Positions 1 through 8,664 of a stretch of DNA of 8,717 bases are shown here, in pieces. A model generated the notes under the pieces. It was not told the origin of the DNA. It was given only the letters and a program-made list of their open reading frames with translations, and did not search any database. Position numbers and translations under genes: made by a program. Each line of letters opens with the position of its first letter. The first letter of the stretch is position 1. Where the stretch lies: the NCBI GenBank assembly GCA_900552445.1, contig URZS01000023.1:1-8717 (forward strand), written 5' to 3'. Source of the DNA: an uncultured Veillonella sp. (GTDB lineage: Bacteria > Bacillota > Negativicutes > Veillonellales > Veillonellaceae).

Positions 1-65
1 TTACTTAAATTAGATTGCTCATCTGTAGAGCATACATATAAACATTATATCATTTTTATTATATT

Positions 66-99
66 AAAAAAGAGACTTTGTAAAACAAAGTCTCTTTTT
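66..99 (-). terminator. Rho-independent terminator after the universal stress protein gene
   Basis: A perfect 10-bp stem (71-80 with 86-95) encloses a 5-base loop, with an A-run at 66-70 and a T-run at 95-99. Read on the minus strand it ends the stress-protein transcript about 30 bases after the stop codon, with a U-tract on the 3' side. The near symmetry means it could also stop plus-strand transcription entering from the left, but no plus-strand gene can be identified there. Confidence 0.9.
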
Positions 100-124
100 G
101 TATCATATCAAAACAGGATATGCA

Positions 125-571
125 TTATTTAATGATTAGTACAGGGCAAGTGGAGTGGCTAGTTACATAGCTACTTACGCTACCCATGAATAAGCCTTTC
201 AAAGGACCAAGGCCACGGCTACCCATTACGATAAGATCAGCATTGTATTTTTTAGCTACTGCAAGTAATGCAGGTCCTGGAGAGCCAACTTCGAATACGC
301 TTTTAACTTTAACGCCTGTAGGAATTTCTTGTACTACATCGTTAAGAATTTCCTTACCAGTTTCTTCCATATCTTCAGCGATTTGCTCGGATACGTAGCC
401 ACCAGAGATTGGTGTTTGGTCGAAATTGGAAATAGCAGATACGATATTCGCAACGTGAACAACGATCAATTCAGCATGGTTGCGGTCTGCTACTGCAAGA
501 GCATGCTCTAATGCACGTTTAGCATTTTCAGAACCATCAGTAGGTACGACAATAGTTTTGTAGGTAACCAT
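125..571 (-). CDS. Universal stress protein, UspA family, ATP-binding type
   Basis: This is a 148-residue single-domain Usp, the usual family length. The N-terminal beta strand ends in PTDGS (10-14), where the acidic residue contacts the nucleotide in the family. The C-terminal half has the nucleotide motif G-x2-G-x9-G-S at Gly117, Gly120, Gly130 and Ser131, so it should bind ATP like MJ0577-type Usps rather than being a non-binding UspA. Such proteins are cytoplasmic dimers linked to survival under starvation or stress; the specific role here cannot be read from sequence. The start has a strong AGGAGGGG 5 bases upstream. It lies 170 bases downstream of the exported-protein gene, with its own likely promoter in the gap and a terminator after it, so it is probably monocistronic with possible read-through. 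Usp genes have no uniform symbol, so none is given. Confidence 0.93.
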   Translation of the reverse strand: MVTYKTIVVPTDGSENAKRALEHALAVADRNHAELIVVHVANIVSAISNFDQTPISGGYVSEQIAEDMEETGKEILNDVVQEIPTGVKVKSVFEVGSPGPALLAVAKKYNADLIVMGSRGLGPLKGLFMGSVSSYVTSHSTCPVLIIK

Positions 572-688
572 AATAACCCCTCCTATTACTAATCCCTCAA
601 AGGGGATATGATCAAAGATCGTTTAGCCTATACTAATATATTCTAGACTATCAAGGAAAACTCCTCTTTTTCCAAAAGGATTTATTAC

Positions 689-697
689 ATTATAGCA
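689..697 (-). promoter_or_regulatory. Extended -10 promoter for the universal stress protein gene
   Basis: Minus-strand TGCTATAAT is a perfect extended -10 element (TG, one base, TATAAT). No good -35 is present at 16-18 bases, which fits extended -10 promoters. Two further TATAAT copies lie just upstream (about 700-720), so the exact start is uncertain. The predicted leader is about 110 bases and contains a short stem (591-606, atccc with gggat) shortly before the ribosome binding site. Confidence 0.5.
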
Positions 698-741
698 CAA
701 ATTATACAGAATTATACAAATAAAAGAATATTATGTGTATA

Positions 742-2013
742 TTAGAGAACTTGTGAAGATTGATTAGTATTGAGAGTCGTAGTCAGCTTAAATCCATCTA
801 GTATATCGATAAGCTCATGTGTAGCTAAACTAACACCTGATGGACCAATCATACGCGCTACAGCTACATTTCCTTCATTACCTAGGATGATTGTAGCACC
901 AAAGGATACTGGAGCCGCTGCAGATGGATCAGACGTATTCGGATTTTTCATATGTCCTGCAAGATAGAACATTACATTTCCATCGATGATATGCGTTTCA
1001 TAACGAGTAATGCTCGCCTTATTCACCTCAACCAGCTGTTTGAGGTAATAATCACCAAGCATTTGCTTAGCCATCATCGTCGGCATTCCTGTGCTGACTG
1101 CTTGTACAGGGATTGTAAAAGACTCTATATCGAGGCGAATATTATGTTTAGTGAAAGCAATCTTACCTTTTTCATTAAGACGAGTGAATCCTTTGGGATA
1201 TGCAAACTTGATGCCTTCTGCCACACTAATGTCATTCGTTCCAGTTAAGAACTTTTTAACACCTTTAATAGCATTAGAAGTATTTTTATTGATCAGTTCA
1301 AAGGATGGAATCGTATGTTCCATCAAGCCAGCCTCCATAAAGTCCCCTTGAATTGGCGGATAGGTGCTAACCAAATTATAGCGATGTGTAGGATCTTTAT
1401 CCATAATGAATTCCGCTTCAAACACAGATTGTACCGGCTCTGTAGAGGTCATTTCTGCATAAGATTTCGGCGTTGTTTTATCCCAACGAGCAGACGTGGC
1501 ACCTTTCTTACTAAAGAAACCACCTACAATATCATTATGTTCAAAGGCATTGCTATGTTGACGCCAAATTCTCAAATACTCCTCACTAGACATGCCCTTA
1601 ATCGGCACACCGTACCAAGTCGTATTCCATTCCTTTTGAGATACCCCATCTTGTGGTGTGTTATTACGCTTTGTGAAAGATACCGTATAAGCATCATCTT
1701 GAGTCGGACCAGCTAAGTTGAAGGAATAACCTTGAATATGCTCACTTTCACTACGCACATCCATATCTAGCATGACACCATCGGCTACGCGCCAAGGAAT
1801 TGTAAAAGTATAACCATTTTTATAGTCCTTAACTACCGTGTTCATTTGAGTAGCATAGGATTTATATTGATCTGGCAAAATAGAGGCGGAATCCTTTTGA
1901 GACTCTACAATCCCCAAAGGTGTTTCAGGCGTACCTTGTAAGCCCTCTGCCATGATAGAGGTCATCCCCAAAGCCATAACAGCTAATGTTGCTGCAATCA
2001 AACGTAACTTCAT
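742..2013 (-). CDS. Exported protein of unknown function, last gene of the amino acid importer operon
   Basis: I do not recognise this 423-residue protein. Residues 1-22 form a Sec signal peptide: a basic start (MKLR), a hydrophobic core and an Ala-x-Ala-like end (SIMA, cleavage before EG). There is no lipobox Cys, and I see no cysteine anywhere in the protein, so it should be released or periplasmic rather than lipid-anchored. The mature part looks like two related halves, each opening with an aromatic-x-Phe-x-x-Pro strand (GYTFTIP near 67, IKFAYPKGF near 270). The second half then shows alternating strands and a final helix (ELIDILDGFKL), reminiscent of PsbP/DcrB-like alpha-beta folds; that is inference only. 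Its ribosome binding site overlaps the ATPase stop codon, so translation is probably coupled. It could be an accessory to the importer or an unrelated envelope protein. No clear terminator follows. Confidence 0.85.
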   Translation of the reverse strand: MKLRLIAATLAVMALGMTSIMAEGLQGTPETPLGIVESQKDSASILPDQYKSYATQMNTVVKDYKNGYTFTIPWRVADGVMLDMDVRSESEHIQGYSFNLAGPTQDDAYTVSFTKRNNTPQDGVSQKEWNTTWYGVPIKGMSSEEYLRIWRQHSNAFEHNDIVGGFFSKKGATSARWDKTTPKSYAEMTSTEPVQSVFEAEFIMDKDPTHRYNLVSTYPPIQGDFMEAGLMEHTIPSFELINKNTSNAIKGVKKFLTGTNDISVAEGIKFAYPKGFTRLNEKGKIAFTKHNIRLDIESFTIPVQAVSTGMPTMMAKQMLGDYYLKQLVEVNKASITRYETHIIDGNVMFYLAGHMKNPNTSDPSAAAPVSFGATIILGNEGNVAVARMIGPSGVSLATHELIDILDGFKLTTTLNTNQSSQVL

Positions 2014-2017
2014 AGGT

Positions 2018-2023
2018 CCTCCT
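2018..2023 (-). promoter_or_regulatory. Ribosome binding site of the exported protein, overlapping the ATPase stop
   Basis: Minus-strand TAGGAGG contains the ATPase stop codon TAG (2024-2022) and the AGGAGG Shine-Dalgarno, 4 bases before the ATG at 2013. The overlap fixes the start and suggests translational coupling between the two genes. Confidence 0.85.
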
Positions 2024-2777
2024 ATAACATATTATCCAAGAATGCTTTTGTTCTAGCGTTCTGTGGATTATTAAAAATCTGTTCTGGTGTTCCCTCTTCT
2101 TGAATAACACCATCTGCCATAAAGATGACACGGTCAGAAACTTCACGAGCAAAGTTCATTTCATGAGTTACGATAATCATCGTCATATGGTCATCGGCCA
2201 AGTGTTTGATAGTCTTAAGAACTTCCCCTGTAAGCTCAGGATCAAGAGCAGAGGTCGGTTCGTCAAAGAGCATAATTTCAGGGTTCATTGCTAGTGCACG
2301 AGCAATAGCTACACGTTGCTGTTGACCACCAGATAAACGTGATGGATACATATCACGTTTTTCCCAGAGCCCTACCTTCTTAAGTAATTGCTCTGCAATC
2401 GGTAGAATGTCTTCATCCTTCATGCCTTTTACCATACGCGGTGCAATCATAATGTTATCAAGCACAGTCATATGCGGAAATAAGTTGAAGGATTGAAATA
2501 CCATGCCCATACGAAGCAATAAATCATGCTGTGTTTGAGGTGAAGCATATTTCACAACACCATCTACAGTGCTAGCAAGCACCGTACCATCTACGGTAAT
2601 AGAGCCTCCATCAATCGTTTCCAATTGACCTAAGCAGCGCAAGAACGTAGATTTCCCAGAGCCAGAAGGACCGATGATAGAAACAATTTCCCCTCTATTC
2701 ATTTTGAGCGATACATCGCGCAATACTGTTTGATTGTTAAAGCGTTTTTCAATACGCTCCATATTTACAAATGTCAT
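2022..2777 (-). CDS. Polar amino acid ABC transporter, ATP-binding protein
   Basis: The 251 residues match the usual length of GlnQ/HisP-type ATPases. In order: Walker [10 protein letters not shown] (36-44), Q-loop Gln95 in [11 protein letters not shown], signature LSGGQQQR (148-155), Walker B IMLFDEP (168-174), D-loop SALD (176-179) and switch His205. All catalytic residues are present. The family couples ATP hydrolysis to uptake of polar amino acids and sits on the inner face of the membrane with the adjacent permease. The chosen ATG has AAGAGG 5 bases upstream; Met6 is a weaker alternative. It follows the permease gene after an unusual 153-base gap and precedes the exported-protein gene by 8 bases. 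Substrate is not readable from the ATPase. Confidence 0.95.
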   Translation of the reverse strand: MTFVNMERIEKRFNNQTVLRDVSLKMNRGEIVSIIGPSGSGKSTFLRCLGQLETIDGGSITVDGTVLASTVDGVVKYASPQTQHDLLLRMGMVFQSFNLFPHMTVLDNIMIAPRMVKGMKDEDILPIAEQLLKKVGLWEKRDMYPSRLSGGQQQRVAIARALAMNPEIMLFDEPTSALDPELTGEVLKTIKHLADDHMTMIIVTHEMNFAREVSDRVIFMADGVIQEEGTPEQIFNNPQNARTKAFLDNML

Positions 2778-2930
2778 AAGTACCTCTTACATCGTCGTAT
2801 TAAGTATATAACTAGCACCTTAAGTAAAGATATGTTATCTACAAAATCGCATCTATAGACATCAAATAAAAGTATGTCACCTATAAAACTAGCTACATCA
2901 TTACATACGATAAACTACCATAGAATTAGA
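2778..2930. other. 153-base gap inside the importer operon
   Basis: Both flanking genes are parts of the same transporter, yet this gap has no open frame of note, no strong hairpin and no U-tract terminator. A weak minus-strand promoter-like pair can be read as TTGATG with TAGATA 18 bases away, just upstream of the ATPase gene, which might give the ATPase and exported-protein genes separate expression. A TCTATAGA palindrome lies inside it. Nothing here is firmly supported. Confidence 0.3.
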
Positions 2931-3587
2931 TTAATCTTCGTATACAGCAAATCTTCTTTCTAAGTAGTTGAAGATATTCGTCAAAACAAAGGTAAAGATC
3001 AAGTAGAATATTGCTGCCACTAAGAAGGCAGAAATATCAAAGTCACGTTGAACGATAGATTTAGTAATACGCAAGATATCATTCATCGCTAATACATACA
3101 CAAGAGATGTATCTTTCAACAAGTTAATCGTTTCGTTCGCAAGCGGTGGCAATACGCGCTTAAACATTTGTGGCAAAATGATTTTGCGCATAGTTTGAGA
3201 GTACGTAGAACCAAGTACCTTTGCTCCTTCGTATTGACCACGAGAGATGGATTGAATACCACCGCGGAAAATTTCACATAAGTAAGCTGCGTAGTTTAAT
3301 ACAAAGGTAAGAACTGCTGCCGTCGCATCATCCATCTGAATGGCACCGTCTGTGATGATTGGTAATGCATAATAGACGAATAAAATTTGTAACATCAACG
3401 GTGTGCCACGCATTAAGTACACGAAAGCGTCTACTAGTTTATCTACTAAAGGCAATTTAGATAGGCGCAACATGGCCATTAATATACCGCCTGGAATCGA
3501 TAGAATCCATACAATACAGAATAAAGATACGGTTACCTTTAAACCATCAGCGATAGTTGGGATAATCTGCAATAAATAATCTAACAT
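2931..3587 (-). CDS. Polar amino acid ABC transporter, permease protein (HisM/GlnP type)
   Basis: With the ATG at 3587 the protein has 218 residues, typical of His/Glu/Gln/Arg permeases. It shows about five membrane spans (roughly 15-39, 62-79, 88-107, 150-170, 186-207). The family's RGTPLMLQ segment (60-67) follows the first span, and the cytoplasmic EAA loop (119-140, YEGAKVLG...RKIILPQ) docks onto the ATPase. A single permease gene implies a homodimeric channel. The frame stays open to an ATG at 3647, but that would translate the strong hairpin at 3610-3640 and has no ribosome site. The 3587 start has AAGGAG 6 bases upstream and begins MLDYLLQIIP, as relatives do. It lies between the binding protein and ATPase genes. 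Confidence 0.94.
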   Translation of the reverse strand: MLDYLLQIIPTIADGLKVTVSLFCIVWILSIPGGILMAMLRLSKLPLVDKLVDAFVYLMRGTPLMLQILFVYYALPIITDGAIQMDDATAAVLTFVLNYAAYLCEIFRGGIQSISRGQYEGAKVLGSTYSQTMRKIILPQMFKRVLPPLANETINLLKDTSLVYVLAMNDILRITKSIVQRDFDISAFLVAAIFYLIFTFVLTNIFNYLERRFAVYED

Positions 3588-3593
3588 GGAGGA

Positions 3594-3599
3594 CTCCTT
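3594..3599 (-). promoter_or_regulatory. Ribosome binding site that decides the permease start
   Basis: Minus-strand AAGGAG stands 6 bases before the ATG at 3587 and 10 bases after the base of the inter-gene hairpin. It supports the shorter 218-residue permease over the 20-residue longer reading. Confidence 0.85.
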
Positions 3600-3609
3600 C
3601 AAAACACGA

Positions 3610-3640
3610 CTAGAGAAGAGGCATCTGGCCTCTTCTCTAG
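3610..3640 (-). promoter_or_regulatory. Strong hairpin between the binding-protein and permease genes
   Basis: A perfect 13-bp stem (3610-3622 with 3628-3640) encloses a 5-base loop. On the minus-strand RNA it is followed by UCGUGUUUUG, not a clean U-tract, so it is a poor classical terminator. It lies 70 bases after the binding-protein stop and just before the permease ribosome site. In known importer operons such hairpins stabilise the upstream mRNA or end part of transcription, giving excess binding protein over membrane components. That role here is inferred. Confidence 0.75.
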
Positions 3641-3710
3641 TGTACATTTCGTTCTTTAATTATCAGTTGTACCTACTGACCATAGTACTATTAGTATACC
3701 ACGAATCGTA

Positions 3711-4523
3711 CTATTTAGCATCGCTCTTATCAAGGTCTGCGCTGGAGCCTAACCATTTTTCAGCGATTTTATCAGCAGTGCCGTCTTTTTTCATTTCAGC
3801 TAAGATACCATTGATTTTGTCACGCAAAGCAGTGTCTTCTTTACGGAAACCAACAGCAAAGTTATCTACACCGTAATCAGTACCTTCTACGATTTTGTAT
3901 TTACCAGGCTCTTTTGTCATGAGGTAACGAGCAATAACGCCATCAGCAATAACCGCATCTACACGTCCAATGCCAAGATCCATGAAGGCACTTACGAAAT
4001 CAGCATAGGATTTTATTTCTTTCACAGTTTTACCGCTTTCATCCTTTTGTAATGCAGCTTCACCAGTACTAGCTTGTTGTACGCCAACCACTTTACCAGC
4101 AAGATCAGCCTTACCTTTGATGGACTCATCTTCATTACGAACGATGATATATTGTTTATCTTTCATATATACATTGGAGAACAAAATATTTTTCTCCCGT
4201 TCAGGAGATACGGTCAAACCATTCCACAATGCGTCGATTTTTTTAGATTTCAATTCAGCTTCTTTACTAGACCAGTCGATAGCTTTGAATTCTACTTCCA
4301 TGCCCGCACGTTTAGCTGCTTCTTTTGCCATATCGATGTCTAAGCCTACGATTTCGCCTTTATCATCTTTGAAGCCCATTGGAGGGAAGCTATCATCTAA
4401 ACCAATGACAACTTTCTTAGGCAATTCTGTATTCGCTTTTTTAGCGTCCCCACCACAACCTGTTACAAATACCATCATAGATACAGCTGCAAGACCAACG
4501 GCCATCATCTTTTTCCAATTCAT
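3711..4523 (-). CDS. Polar amino acid ABC transporter, substrate-binding lipoprotein (SBP_bac_3)
   Basis: The 270-residue protein starts with a lipoprotein signal peptide: MNWKK, a hydrophobic core and lipobox VTGC with the lipidated Cys at 23. The mature part is a family 3 periplasmic binding protein. The FPPMGF segment (46-51) is followed by the family signature GLDIDMA (60-66). The GLTVSPERE stretch (102-110) includes Arg109, which in this family grips the substrate carboxylate, and Asp194 in VDAVIADG is the likely alpha-amino contact. The family binds amino acids such as glutamine, arginine, histidine, glutamate or cystine; the exact ligand cannot be called. GGAGGA lies 5 bases before the ATG. 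It is the first gene of the operon behind a consensus promoter, and it captures substrate for the downstream permease and ATPase. Confidence 0.95.
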   Translation of the reverse strand: MNWKKMMAVGLAAVSMMVFVTGCGGDAKKANTELPKKVVIGLDDSFPPMGFKDDKGEIVGLDIDMAKEAAKRAGMEVEFKAIDWSSKEAELKSKKIDALWNGLTVSPEREKNILFSNVYMKDKQYIIVRNEDESIKGKADLAGKVVGVQQASTGEAALQKDESGKTVKEIKSYADFVSAFMDLGIGRVDAVIADGVIARYLMTKEPGKYKIVEGTDYGVDNFAVGFRKEDTALRDKINGILAEMKKDGTADKIAEKWLGSSADLDKSDAK

Positions 4524-4536
4524 AACTATCCTCCAC

Positions 4537-4548
4537 GGCGTTATCGCC
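4537..4548 (-). promoter_or_regulatory. Small hairpin just upstream of the binding-protein ribosome site
   Basis: GGCG-ATAA-CGCC on the minus strand forms a short G/C-rich 4-bp stem 2 bases before the GTGGAGGA ribosome site. It leaves the Shine-Dalgarno free and may keep it accessible. Significance is uncertain because the stem is short. Confidence 0.3.
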
Positions 4549-4573
4549 TAATCTCTACAAACTTTTATGATTC

Positions 4574-4593
4574 GTACAGTTCATTTTCTGTAC
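4574..4593. repeat. Inverted repeat GTACAG-N8-CTGTAC at the start of the importer transcript
   Basis: Arms 4574-4579 and 4588-4593 are perfect 6-bp complements. The repeat starts 11 bases downstream of the -10 element, so it covers the first 20 or so transcribed bases. It could be a DNA operator or a 5'-end protective RNA hairpin. A related repeat stands at the same place in the glmS transcript (8450-8472). Confidence 0.5.
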
Positions 4594-4604
4594 CCGATGA
4601 TTGT

Positions 4605-4633
4605 ATTATACTTTAGTTCGTTAAAGTTGTAAA
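4605..4633 (-). promoter_or_regulatory. Sigma-A-type promoter of the amino acid importer operon
   Basis: Minus-strand TTTACA (4633-4628) and TATAAT (4610-4605) are separated by exactly 17 bases. This is a near-consensus housekeeping promoter giving a start near 4598 and a leader of about 75 bases. The spacer itself contains a CTTTA-N6-TAAAG dyad (4611-4626) that might be bound by a regulator. Confidence 0.85.
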
Positions 4634-4774
4634 TAGTTAATTTGATAAATTTTTAGTTTTTTTAGTTTATGACTCTACAGTCTTATATTCGCTGCATCTA
4701 TATGCTTAAAAATATGTTTTACACACAATCATTTATGATTTTTATAATGATGTATATAATAATTTATCTCATTG
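4634..4774. other. Intergenic region between the importer operon and the membrane protein gene
   Basis: This very AT-rich stretch lies between the stop of the small membrane protein and the importer promoter. It holds only weak dyads, for example AATCAT-TT-ATGATT at 4727-4740 and GACT-CTAC-AGTC at 4670-4681. Neither has a convincing minus-strand U-tract, so the end of the trpS transcript is not defined. No gene is seen. Confidence 0.4.
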
Positions 4775-5251
4775 TTATGACTGCGTATGCTTATGGATGG
4801 CCTCTATCATAGCCATTTTGTCCTTATATGGTACTTGTGTTAAATCAAGGGGTATTACATAAATACCACCATGACCGTTCATAGCCTGCAACTCACGCCA
4901 CCCTTCAGTAAAACCGATGATATGATCGTAATCGACAAAGACAAAATATTCATCCCCATTAAAGAGACTGTGAAAGTATTCTTTCACAGAAAAAGGCCTT
5001 CGCTTTAACACGAGGCCCTTTTCACAGATAAAAGCTTGACTTTCACCTAATCTATGAAGGGTCCACAATATGACGAGCAACAACAGATAATACCATACGC
5101 GTTCTACCCAGTCCGAAGGCATATATTTTACGATTAACGCACATACCACAAGACCGATGATGCGACCGGCCCACTGGATTCCGCGATGTATTTCTAAGCT
5201 CTGTTGTACGGCACCTGATGAAAAGCGTTCCATCGCCTCTTGTTTCGTCAT
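4775..5251 (-). CDS. Small membrane protein with a probable PH-like cytoplasmic domain
   Basis: The best start is the ATG at 5251, with GAGG 6 bases upstream, giving 158 residues. A GTG at 5263 would add four residues but has no ribosome site. After a charged 24-residue N-terminus there are two membrane helices (about 25-43 and 49-65), then a soluble tail of about 90 residues. The tail carries the pattern EKGLVLKRR, YDHIIGF, GIYVIPLDL and a final helix. This helix pair plus strand-rich tail resembles YcxB-like or bacterial PH-domain proteins; the match is inferred from pattern and may be wrong. Function is unknown. It follows trpS by 36 bases without a terminator, so the two are probably co-transcribed, although no functional link is evident. 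Confidence 0.8.
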   Translation of the reverse strand: MTKQEAMERFSSGAVQQSLEIHRGIQWAGRIIGLVVCALIVKYMPSDWVERVWYYLLLLVILWTLHRLGESQAFICEKGLVLKRRPFSVKEYFHSLFNGDEYFVFVDYDHIIGFTEGWRELQAMNGHGGIYVIPLDLTQVPYKDKMAMIEAIHKHTQS

Positions 5252-5257
5252 GGTTTT

Positions 5258-5261
5258 CCTC
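5258..5261 (-). promoter_or_regulatory. Ribosome binding site that decides the small membrane protein start
   Basis: Minus-strand GAGG precedes the ATG at 5251 by 6 bases and overlaps the only upstream alternative, a GTG at 5263. The GTG has no purine-rich site in front of it, so the ATG is preferred. Confidence 0.7.
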
Positions 5262-5287
5262 ACAAATTGAAAGTCTACTATATGTTT

Positions 5288-8165
<2,878 letters not shown>

Positions 8166-8183
8166 AAGTATATCCTCCTATAA

Positions 8184-8204
8184 CTGGGGGCATTCTAGCC
8201 CCAG
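8184..8204 (-). promoter_or_regulatory. Hairpin between the ribozyme and the glmS ribosome site
   Basis: CTGGGG (8199-8204 side) and CCCCAG (8184-8189 side) form a 6-bp stem in the minus-strand RNA, ending 4 bases before the AGGAGGA Shine-Dalgarno at 8173-8179. An alternative stem AGCC with GGCU (8203-8219) overlaps it by two bases, so the two may compete. There is no U-tract, so it is not a terminator. Confidence 0.45.
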
Positions 8205-8257
8205 CCAACAACTAAGGCTAACAAATTAATGTTTTTAATTACTATTTTAACTATTCA

Positions 8258-8400
8258 ACCAAATATACTTTGTCCCCATCGTTACCGATGGGATTTTTAA
8301 TATCTGTTACGACATGAATGTGCCGGAAGAGCATCCGCTGATGATTCGATCACTCTTCACCTCGTCTACCCTAACGACTGCCTTCGCGGGTACTTGCGCT
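8258..8400 (-). ncRNA. glmS self-cleaving ribozyme/riboswitch
   Basis: In known members glucosamine-6-phosphate binds as a cofactor and the leader cuts itself, which destabilises the glmS mRNA. Here the minus-strand RNA has the cleavage-site sequence A-GCGC (cut expected between 8400 and 8399). P1 is UACCC/GGGUA (8388-8392 with 8367-8371), followed by the conserved GACGAGG. P2 is GAAGAG/CUCUUC (8353-8358 with 8326-8331), enclosing UGAU-CGA-AUCA and the core GCGGAUG. P3 is CGGCA/UGUCG (8321-8325 with 8310-8314). P4 is CCCAUCG-GUAA-CGAUGGG (8275-8292), capped by a GNRA loop and followed by the conserved GACAAAG. Order and motifs agree with the B. subtilis ribozyme as I recall it. Odd bases are GCGCA and CAGCGG where GCGCC and CGGCGG are usual. 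The 3' boundary is approximate. Confidence 0.94.
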
Positions 8401-8449
8401 ATTCGCCTTTACGAATTCGGACTTCCTTTCTATGATATACGGCAGAATT

Positions 8450-8472
8450 AGTACAAATATGAATTATGTACT
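8450..8472. repeat. Inverted repeat AGTACA-N11-TGTACT at the start of the glmS transcript
   Basis: Perfect 6-bp arms (8450-8455, 8467-8472) lie 7 bases downstream of the glmS -10 element, so the repeat covers the first transcribed bases. It is upstream of the ribozyme and would be part of the fragment released by cleavage. It resembles the repeat at 4574-4593. Confidence 0.5.
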
Positions 8473-8479
8473 GAGCTAT

Positions 8480-8509
8480 ATTATACTAAAAAAATCGATA
8501 AAATGTAAA
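8480..8509 (-). promoter_or_regulatory. Sigma-A-type promoter of glmS
   Basis: Minus-strand TTTACA (8509-8504) and TATAAT (8485-8480) are separated by 18 bases. The predicted start is near 8473, giving about 73 bases of leader before the ribozyme cleavage site and about 310 bases before glmS. Confidence 0.8.
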
Positions 8510-8532
8510 CCTTCGAACCTAATTCAAAGGCA

Positions 8533-8550
8533 AGAAAAAAGATTTTTTCT
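8533..8550. repeat. A/T inverted repeat in the divergent intergenic region
   Basis: AGAAAAAA and TTTTTTCT are perfect 8-bp arms with a GA spacer, about 24 bases upstream of the glmS -35. It may be an intrinsically bent upstream element or simply low-complexity sequence. It is too A/U-only to be a convincing terminator. Confidence 0.35.
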
Positions 8551-8664
8551 ATACTTCACTGTATTTTCATTGCAAGAAATTATACTGCTATCAATCTATA
8601 TTTTATACAATTAGATTTTGCTATATTTTCGAAATATATTTACAACATTTTGGAGATACTAATT

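Noticed and set aside
1..65. Possible end of a plus-strand gene at the left edge
   Set aside because: Early stops in two frames are compatible with a gene tail, but too few bases are visible to support one.
1315..1716. 133-codon plus-strand frame
   Set aside because: It is antisense to the exported-protein gene, with low-complexity composition typical of a reverse-strand shadow.
1925..2152. 75-codon minus-strand frame across the ATPase and exported-protein junction
   Set aside because: It overlaps both genes in another frame; the well-supported ribosome site and signal peptide of the exported protein explain the junction.
3588..3647. Twenty-codon N-terminal extension of the permease from an ATG at 3647
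   Set aside because: It runs through a perfect 13-bp hairpin and lacks a ribosome site, while the ATG at 3587 has AAGGAG at ideal spacing and a family-like N-terminus.
3683..3718. GTACTATTAG and GTACTATTTAG near-repeat around the binding-protein stop
   Set aside because: The repeat is short and AT-rich, partly coding, with no clear context; probably coincidence.
4117..4551. 144-codon plus-strand frame
   Set aside because: It is antisense to the clearly real binding-protein gene, with no ribosome site or recognisable product; it is a shadow of that gene's codon use.
4727..4740. AATCAT-TT-ATGATT as terminator of the trpS transcript
   Set aside because: The stem is short and AT-only, and on the minus strand it is followed by GTGTGTAAAAC, not a U-tract.
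8432..8614. 60-codon plus-strand frame opposite the glmS promoter
   Set aside because: It overlaps the promoter and leader of glmS, has no convincing ribosome site, and its residues reflect AT-rich intergenic sequence.
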